DNA from: Scortum barcoo
Taxonomy: Eukaryota > Chordata > Actinopteri > Centrarchiformes > Terapontidae
NCBI GenBank assembly: GCA_023238725.1
Contig: CM041550.1
Coordinates: 6,395,044 to 6,459,043 of the forward strand
Direction: 5' to 3'
Length of the DNA stretch: 64,000 nt
Shown here piece after piece: positions 1 to 9,600 of the stretch (its first letter is position 1; every line of letters begins with the position of its first letter). The notes below the pieces were generated by a model. The model saw only the letters and a list, made by a program, of their open reading frames with translations. It was not told the DNA's origin and did not search any database. Made by a program: the position numbers and the translations under genes.

Positions 1-311
1 TTACTCCACCTTCAGGACATGCTGTACGACACACAGTTACAGACCTTTCGCCATCAGAAATGTTCTTCTTAAGAAGTCACATTTAGAAGCTAAAGGAACA
101 GTGTACCTGCTGAGGTGTCATTTGTAGTGAGACTACATCTCAGGACACCTGTGCTTTAACCAACTCAGAGTGTAGTCGTCACAGCTTTTGGTGACAACAC
201 AGCATTTCTGAGCTGTCAGTGTGTGTGAAAGGATTCACTATCATACACATTGGAGCATTGGAAACCAGCTACTCTCTGGTCCAAGAGTTGACACGCATAT
301 CACAAACCCCA
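1..311 (-). other. il1r1: il1r1 3' untranslated region, partial
   Basis: Lies directly downstream of the il1r1 stop on the minus strand. I find no AATAAA on that strand here, so the transcript probably ends beyond the left edge of the window. Confidence 0.55.
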
Positions 312-608
312 TCATAGGTTCAGCAGAGACATTTTCTCAGGATACACCGCCCTCTTGCCCCTCACTGGCATATGATACTGCAACTCCTTCCAAAACCTGG
401 AGGACAGGGAGAGGGACGCCGACAGCTGCGTCCTCTGTCCGTCTTTCTCCTCGGCCTCTCTCCTCCTGGTACAGCTCCTCCACCTTTGCTTCGTCCTCTG
501 GTTCTTCCACCAACACACGGCGCCCTGCTTCTTCCTCAGGTGACGCACCGACTCCGGGAAGAGAGCCAGCTGAGCCGGGGTGATCTCCTCCAACTCGACC
601 AGGACCAC
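312..608 (-). CDS. il1r1: il1r1 coding exon 11: TIR box 3 and stop codon
   Basis: Phase 0 in after TTTCGCAG. VVLVELEEITPAQLALFPES follows the family closely; after a basic insertion, RFWKELQYHMPVRGKRAVY carries box 3 (FW). A stop follows SLLNL. Confidence 0.95.
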   Translation of the reverse strand: MVLVELEEITPAQLALFPESVRHLRKKQGAVCWWKNQRTKQRWRSCTRRREAEEKDGQRTQLSASLSLSSRFWKELQYHMPVRGKRAVYPEKMSLLNL

Positions 609-3600
609 CTGCGAAAGGAGCGCTCGAGTTAGAATCAGGGTGTCCTTTTAAAGTCAAATCATCAGTGAATCACCATTGATCTCTTTCGAGCAGATGTAAT
701 TAAATACAGCAAGTTATGTGCTGTGTGCATTCTGAGGATATGAACTTGTGACATTTTATCTGCTAACCTGTTCAGGGCTGTATTTTGTATAGTAAGAAAT
801 GTCTGTTACGTCTCTAAAACACAACCACAAATATGCAACAAGAAAAGTTTTCAGTCAGCTGTTTTCTTCATTGACACATAACCGTAAACTGCAGGGACAA
901 AACACATTTTGCCATGTAAGTGTAATTTACTTTGTCACACACAAACAAGTGGTTTTGTCTCTCTCTTTTTTTTTTTTCCCACCACTTGCTGTGTGCATTG
1001 CACTTCAAAGCCCTGACTGTTTGCAGACACCTCTTACTAGAAGTGTCCTCAGCTCATCCTGAGGTATCGAGGCAGTGGTTCCCACAACTGCAAGGAAGTG
1101 ATACTGTCCTGTCTAGCTGATCGCAGCACTTTCAAAAGTGGCTTTCTCCCAGTTCCCCTTTAATTTATATCATATTAATAAATTATTTCAATAAATATCA
1201 GATATACTGTATATTTAATCACTGGGTAAAGCTAAATATCCGATTGGACTCTGCACAGGCAGATATTTGAACGACTCTAATCAGGATCTGTGCCTAAAAG
1301 AAATAAAAACCCTCGATATTTCCCTATCCAGCAGACACAGAGCAAATCCCTTTTATATTTTTTATTGTAAACATAATTGACTGTTCAATACTGACTCGTG
1401 AAGCTTTTATGGTGGACTTTGACTTAATACGTGAATCAAATATGTCTGGACTTCATGCAGACCAGAGTGAGGCTTATTTGTACCTCCAAGATGGCTCACT
1501 GCAAGTTTTTTGTATAATATAAGTAGGTTGTTGAGATAAAAACGCTCAAATGTCTCACCTTGAGAGATCCCTCCAGCAGCGCTCTGTGCATCGCTGCGAC
1601 ACACTCCAGCTGCTGCCTTGTGTCCATATAGACTCCGTCACTCCCCTCAAACTTCATGCTGCTACTGCCGTCGCTGTTCTTGCTTTTGCCGTTATCGCTG
1701 CCATCGCTGCTCTTGGAGATGTTGTTGTTATTATTGCTAACCGTGCTGCTTGTGCGTTTTTTGGTGGTGAAAGTGGAGGCGGTATAGAGCAGAAGGAGCC
1801 GGCGACTGGCTTGTATGTTCTCTTCCACCGAGTCCACGATGGCTGCAGGAAGGAAACATGATGGAGATTTAATTAGGTGGAGTTATTTTAGAAAACACAA
1901 CCTTAAGTAATGTAATAGCTACACATAAAGGGTACATCACTCTGCTAGTATTTCCTGACTTGTGGTTCAAGGTGTTGCAGGAAAGACCTGACAGATTTCA
2001 AGATAACTATATTTATATTTGCTACACAAAACATATATATCAGACATATCTATAATACATCTGGAGTTTCTGATGAATTATTGGGAACTAATCTGCAAAA
2101 AGAAGTAAAAAGGAAATCTTACACTTTGTTTAACTGCAATACAGATGGGTAATGATGTGAATAAAACAGCATTTGCAGTCACCAGAACTGAACCCAGTTT
2201 CAAATACATGCAAAAGCAAATGGCGTATCTGAGGAAAGTTACACTTCGGTCTGCAGGTGACTTACCACTCCCAGGCAGGCAGTCCCGGCCTGCTATGAAG
2301 AGTTTGTAACCGAAGGCTTTCTCCAACACTCGAGGCAGTGTGTGAAAGGCAAACGACTCCACATCTTTTCCGAACCCGTCAGCACGTGGGTATGCCACAT
2401 AGGCGTCGTACAGCTTCCCATCCAGGTCTAGTATGGTAAAACAAACAAAAAAAAAAGGGTGCAGGTGAGGGGAATGGCACTCGGGTGTATCAGATTGGAA
2501 GTACTGCGATGCACGTCGAATCAAAGTCATTCTGGACAAGTCTAAAGTCACTTAGGATAAGTTAAGTTGGCGTACATTGTTTTATTCTTACAAGCAAGTT
2601 GGTACAGATGCAAGTCTTTAAGGTTCATGTAAAATCTAAACTGTCTTCTAGCTTGAGGTTGTACACGATTTTTGTGTTTGGTTGTTTTTGCACCACCTGT
2701 GAGCCTGTCCTCATTATGCATGTTATCACACAAAGCTATGGGCGGTCTGAACAAGATACCTCCACTAGGTATACTTAAATAGTTAATACTTTCAGCAGAG
2801 GTTCACTACAGACCAGTTGATCTGCTCTGTGTTCGATGAGCACAGACACATAAACCGCTGTATTTGCACAGGTAGTCATCAACTCATCATCGTCAGTTTG
2901 CAGGAACTTTTGTGACTCAAGACCGCTAATGTACAATGTAGGCACTTTACACATCATGCAAACCATGTTGGTAATTTCACTTAGTCGGGTGTGAAGTAGA
3001 GGTTTAGGTGCTGCAAGTTGTTATGTTTGTGTGGGTGCTGCAAGATAAAAGCAACATTGTAAGTGCAGCGTAAGCGTATTCTATGTGGGCTGACATTATC
3101 ATGACACTGCATGCTGACTGTTTATGATAAAAAGTACATTACTGATGACACCCCTGCTGTGAAATCTTACCTTTATTTGTATAGAGTACCGGAAACGCTC
3201 TCCTGAACCACAGCACAATGTCGACCTTAAAGTCATAATAGACGATGACGCTGATGATGAAGAGAACCGTCACACTACCAAACACCAATCCAATGGGAAG
3301 TATGATGTTGGGATCTGTAGAGATGGATATCACATACACCAGACAAACAAGTTTACGGTGCGTATCCACCGTGGACATGTTGAGAGTACTGGAAATTCAT
3401 AATCTGTTGTTTTTTTGCACAAGTGCCCTTCTCTGGCTGAGCGATCTGACTCCCCGAACACATGAATGGCATGGAAGTTATGTAGTAACATGGCTCTTAA
3501 AAAAACATTAAAACTTCAATGTATGGGTCCAATTGTGATAAAACTAAGATGAATCTCAGAACATTTATGAAAACTGAATAAACATTCACTCTACAGCTGT

Positions 3601-6600
3601 CTTTCAGATGTAAATGTTTTTAATGATCGTATAGGAGCCAGTGAGCATCAAAACACCTGAGTCACTTCACTTTGTCCAAGAGTTTGTCTTTACTGTAAGT
3701 GTTGAACGATGATGAGTGTCTTTAACAAGATACCAATATAGATAAGAGTTTAATCATTAAAGTAATTTGTCCCACAAATATTTATCAGCTCCACCCTCTC
3801 CAGTGTGAATGTCCTGGTTTTCTTAGTTTGGTTTTGGACTCTTTGTTGGATGAAACAGACAGTGTGAGGGGTCAGGTTGGTTTTCTCATGGCAGGCTCAC
3901 TGTGTGTGTTTACCTGCTGGCAGCAGAGTAAAATATCCATGAGGATGGCCCCTGCCGCTAATCGCCTGACACGTGTAGTTGATGTTGAAATCTTCCTCCC
4001 TCAGCTCAGAAAAAAACAGGACTTGCTCCAACCACACACCTGTACGAGGAACATCCTGATTCCACGAACTGGTGACAGATGAGAAAAAACAATGGTAATG
4101 AAGTGCAATGCTGTTGGGCTTGGTTAGGGCACGGTCTAAATCCTGAATGCTTCGTTTTTTTTCACAAATAAGCTCAATCGCCTCCTTAAATCATTTTTAA
4201 AGAAACATAAGTATATTGATTATTGTATTGATTGTAATCTAAGGTTCTTACTAATATAATGGCACCTGTAGTGTTTGTCCTGACCCGTTTGGTACAGGAT
4301 TTTTGGTTCAATATGTGACTTCCTCTGTTTAGTATGCCATGTGACCCAAACAGTTAGTCAAAATAATTGATTCTTCTCTGTTACATAAGTTTACATAAGT
4401 TCAATTGTGAAAGTTTTTGTAGTGCACCATTTCCCATCTATCAGCTGTAGCATGCTCCTCAGCTAATTGTTTTTAAATTAAAAAATGTTTTAAAAAAAAA
4501 AGTTCTTGTCTACATTTTTTTTTTTGTTTTCCCTGCCGTACTGAACACATACCAAACCGTGACCATATCATATATTTGTTTTTCATATAAACCTTCATAT
4601 TTTTTTTACTTGTCATATTCCAAAAGCAGCAGATGACATAAAACATAGAAAAGGAAAGGTGAGGGTTCTGACCGTTGTTGTGATGTGTAAACACGGGATG
4701 AGGGCTTGGTATCGGAAATGACATCATCTCTGGCCCACCAAAAGATATTGGCTCTGGGCCTCCCAACACACGGCACAAACACCAGGCACCGCTTGCTGAA
4801 ATTGGACCCTAAACACAAGCACACACAAACACAAAAATGAAATTAACAAAACGATTTGTCCATCCATCCATCCATTTTCAACCGCTTAATCCAGGACCGG
4901 GTCGCTGGAGGCAGCAGTCTGAGCAGAGATGCCCAGACTTCCCTCACTCCCACACACTTCCTCCAGCTCTTCCAGGGGGACCCCGAGAGGCGTTCCCAGG
5001 CCAGCCGAGAGACATAGTCTCTCCAGCGTGTCCTGGGTCTTCCCCGTGCCTCCTCCCTGGTCTGATGACATGCCTGGAACACCTCCTCCCTAGGAGAGGC
5101 GTCCAGGGGGCATCTGAAACAGATGCCCAAGCCACCTCAGCTGACTCCTCTCGATGTGAAGGAGCAGCGGCTCTACTCCGAGCTCCTCCCGAGTGACCAA
5201 GCTTCTCACCCTATCTCTAAGGGAGCGCCCAGCCACCCTTTTGAGGAAACTTATTTCGCCGCTTGTATCCGCTGATCTAGTCCTTCCGGTCATTACCCAA
5301 AGTTCATGACCATAGGTGAGGTGGAGCGTAGATTGACCGGTAAATCGAGAGCTTCAGCTTTCGACTCAGCTCCTTCTTCACCATTAACGGTCCGGTACAC
5401 CGACCGCATAACTGCGGACGCTGCACCAATCTGCCTGTCAATCTCACGCTCCATCTTTCCCTCACTTGTGAACAAGACCCCGAGATACTTGAACTCCTCC
5501 ACTTTGAGGCAGGACCTCTCCACCCACCCGGAGAGGGCACGCCACCCTTTTCCGGTTGAGAACCATGGCCTCGGATTTGGAGGTGCTGATTCTCATCCCA
5601 GCCGCTTCACACTCGGCTGCAAACCGCTCCAGTACATGCTGAAGGTCCTGGCTTGATGAAGCCATCAGGACAACATCATCTGCAAAAAGCAGAGATGAAA
5701 TCCTGTGGTTCCCAAACCTGGACTCCCTCCGGCCCCTGGCTATGCCTAGAAATCCTGTCCATAAAGATTACGAACAGGACCGGTGACAAAGGGCAGCTCT
5801 GCCGGAGTCCAACATGCACTGGGAACAGGTCTGACTTACTGCTGCCAAGCAATGCGAACCAATTAAGCTCCTGCTCCGGTCGTACAGAGACCGAACAGCC
5901 CTTAGCAAAGGCCCCCGGACCCCATACTCGCGGAGCACTCCCCACAGAATACCACGAGGGACACGGTCGAATGCCTTCTCCAGATCCACAAAGCACATGT
6001 GGACTGGTTGGGCAAACTCCCATAAACCCTCAAGCACCCTGTGGAGGGTATAGAGCTGGTCCAGTGTTCCACGACCGGGACGAAAACCGCATTGTTCCTC
6101 CTGAATCCAAGGGTCGACTATCGGCCGAATTCTCCTCACCAGTACCCTGGCGTAGACCTTCCCGTGGGAGGCTGAGAAGTGTGATCCCCTGTAGTTGGAA
6201 CACACTCTCCGGTCCCCCTTTTTAAAAAGAGGGACCACCACCCCAGTTTGCCACTCCAGAGGCACTGTCCCCAACCTCCATGCAATGTTGCAGAGGCGTG
6301 TCAGCCAAGACAGCCCCACAACATCCAGAGACTTGAGGTACTCAGGGCGGATCTCATCCACCCCCGGCGCCTTGCCACTGCAGGAGCTTACGAACTACCT
6401 CACCTAGCTCCCCACCCGCACTGTAAACAGTGTTGGCAGAGTACTGCTTCCCCCTTCTGAGGCGCCGGACGGTTTGCCAGAATCTCTTCGAGGCTGACCG
6501 ATAGTCCTCCTCCATGGCCTCACCGAACTCCTCCCAGACCCGAGTTTTTGCCTCCAGGACCGTCCGGGCTGCGGCTCGCTTGGCCTGCCGGTACCCATGT

Positions 6601-9600
6601 CAACTGCGTCAGGAGTCCCACAGGCCAACATGGTCCGATAGGACTTCTTCTTCAGCCTGACGGCATCCCTTACTTCCGGTGTCCACCACCGGGTTCAGGG
6701 AGTTGCCGCCACGACAGGCACCAGAGACCTTGCGTCCACAACTTCGAACTGCCGCGTCGACAATGGAGGCAGAGAACATGGTCCACTCGGACTCAATGTC
6801 CCCAGCCTCCCTCGGAATCTTGTGAGAAGCTCTTCCGGAGGTGGGAGTTGAAGACCTCCCTGACAGAGGGCTCGGCCAGACGTTCCCAACAGACCCTCAC
6901 AATACGCTTTGGGGTCTGCCAGGTCTGTCCAACTTCCTCCTCTGCCAGCGGATCCAACTCACCACCAGGTGGTGATCGGTTGACAGACTCAGCTCAGCCC
7001 CTCTCTTTACCCGAGTGTCCAAGACATACGGCCGGAGATCAGATGAAACGACAACAAAGTCGATCATCGACCTCCGGCCTAGGGTGTCCTGGTGCCACGT
7101 GCACTGATGGACACCCTTATGCTCGAACATGGTGTTCGTTATGGACAAACTGTGACTAGCACAGAAGTCCAATAACAGAACACCGCTCGGGTTCAGATCG
7201 GGAGGCTGTTCTTCCCGATCACGCCCTCCTGTCCCTCCTCCTCCGCCTCACTGTCGCGGTTGCCCACGTGAGCGTTGAAGTCCCCCAGTAGAACAATGGA
7301 GTCCCCAGTCGGAGCACCATCAAGTACCCCTCCCAGGGACTCCAAGAAGGCCGGTACTCTGTACTGCTGTTCGGCCCGTAGGCACAAACAACAGCAAGAG
7401 ACCTATCCCCAACCCGAAGGCGCAGGGAAGCGACCCTCATCGCTTCACCGGGGTGAACTCCAACACATGGCGGCTGAGCTGGGGAGCTATAAGCAAGCCC
7501 ACACCAGCCTCGCCGCCGCTCACCCTGGGCAACTCCAGAGTAGTGGAGGGTCCAGCCCCTCTCAAGGAGCCCACGCTATGCGTGGAGGTGAGCCCGACTA
7601 TCTCTAGCCGGTACCTCTCAACCTCCCGCACGAGCTCAGGCTCCTTCCCCCCCAGCGAGGTGACATTCCATGTCCCTATTGCCAGAGTTTTGGTCCAGGG
7701 ATTGGGTCGTCGAGGCCCCCCGCCACGACTGCTACCCAAACCACATTGCACCGGCCCCTCATGGACCTTCCTGCATGGTTGGTGAGCCTACTGGAAGGCG
7801 GGCCCACGCCGCCATTTGCCATTTCGGGCTGAGCCCGCCGGGTCCCTGTGGGCAAAGACCCGGCCACCAGGCGCCGCCATGAAGCCCCAACCCCAGGCCT
7901 GGCTCCAGGGTGGGCCCCCGGGTAACGCCAATCCGGGCGATGTAACGGTCCTTGTTGGTGTTCTATTCATGGTGGGCTTGTAAACCGCTCTTAGTCTGGC
8001 CCATGTCCACCTAGGACCTGTTTGCCATGGGAGACCCTACCAGGGGCGTAATGCCCCCGACAACATAGCTCCTAGGACCATTCGGGCACACAAACCCCTC
8101 CACCACAGTTAAGGTGGCGGTTCAAGGAGGGGAAATTAACAAAACGATTTGGAAACTTTAAATTTAAGTTTATCAATGAACAGAAATAGTGTATCCCGGA
8201 CAGATTAATACACATCAAATACATGTCGACTAGGGCCTTAGACCCTCGCGGACATTCAGACCAAAAACAGTTTGTGTGAATTTACGTTGCAGGTACCACT
8301 GACAAACTGACACACTCACCCAACTGCGCCTTGATTGTTTCATTGGCTGGTTCATGGACTTCTGGAACCAACGAGTACTTTTCTGCAAAGACAGAAAACA
8401 TGACTTTTGTGCTGCTCACTATATTATTTGTAATGTTTGTGATTTGGAAAAGTGAAGTGTGTTCCACTGGAGGAATCACTGTGTTGTGTTGTGGACAAAC
8501 AGCATAAAGTCCCTCACTCGCTCTCTCAACTACTTGTCTTCATTCTCACCTGTGATCCAGGCGTCGATGGTCTCTGACATCGATCCCGTGACGCCACCGA
8601 GAGTGAACGTCAAGTTACACGTGTAGGAGCCATTGTCTCGAAGTTCTACCTTGTCGATCTTCAGTGTGGTAGCATCTATGAAGGAGTACCTGCCTGTCCC
8701 ATCAACTATGAGATCACAACCCTAGATGAAGAAAGAAAATGTATTTTTATGATGACATTACTTAAACAATACTATTTTTTTTTAAGAAAGCACATGGTCT
8801 TCTGGGTATCGTTTTGGGAATGACTGCTTGACAATTCAAGGGGAAGTCATAAGAAAAGTCTTGTCGTTCCTTTTAATTTTTGAACAGTCAGTACCTTCAA
8901 CGACAACTTTCATGATATATTGATACTCCAGTGATTCATGTGATCAAATGTCCATTTCATTCCTCTGTAATTGACATAAGAACCAGGTAGTTAGCATGAG
9001 TAGTGATGGCGCCCATGCTGAACACAAAAAAGTCAAACCTACGGAAGTTGAGACAGCCCATGCTTGCGATTTTTTTAATGCCCTATCATGATTGTGATCT
9101 TGAGGATGCAGGCTTTGTTATCTTGAGATAACGTAATTGATCTTGAAATAACAGCATAAAAAATAATTGCAAACACGGCCGTTCTCGGCCTCTGTAGTTT
9201 CCAACAAAAAGCAGGCTGGTTGAAAAAGCAGCAGTAGATTGTAGTAAAAATCAAATAGGTCGAATTGATATTAGATGATTTTCCTCATATTCATTTTAGT
9301 TAAGCACTTTTCTTAATTTAGGTGAGTCCTTCAGAGTTTTCCTCTCTGATCTGATCTACTCTATCCTATACTATCGGTGCATCATTGCAAACTCAATTTC
9401 AAGACTTTCCCATAACTCACCCTGTACCACTTGACAGAGGAAGTGATGTTGTGGCTTTTCAGTTTTTGGATGTAGTCCTTCAGAGGGCAGGACAGGAAGT
9501 CAGTGACTCCCTTTTTAAGTTTCTGACCAGCTTTCTTTGGCCTTCCACATTCTCCAGGAACGGGCAGATCCACTTCGAGCTTGGTGACCTGCCTGTAGCA

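Noticed and set aside
2548..2966. Minus-strand ORFs between il1r1 exons 8 and 9
   Set aside because: Intron read-through; joining exons 8 and 9 in phase gives the conserved TIR boundary without them.
5768..6361. Reverse-transcriptase ORF as a host or viral gene
   Set aside because: It belongs to the RTE-type non-LTR element, with APE endonuclease, (GATG)n tail and target duplication; there are no LTRs and no envelope or gag genes.
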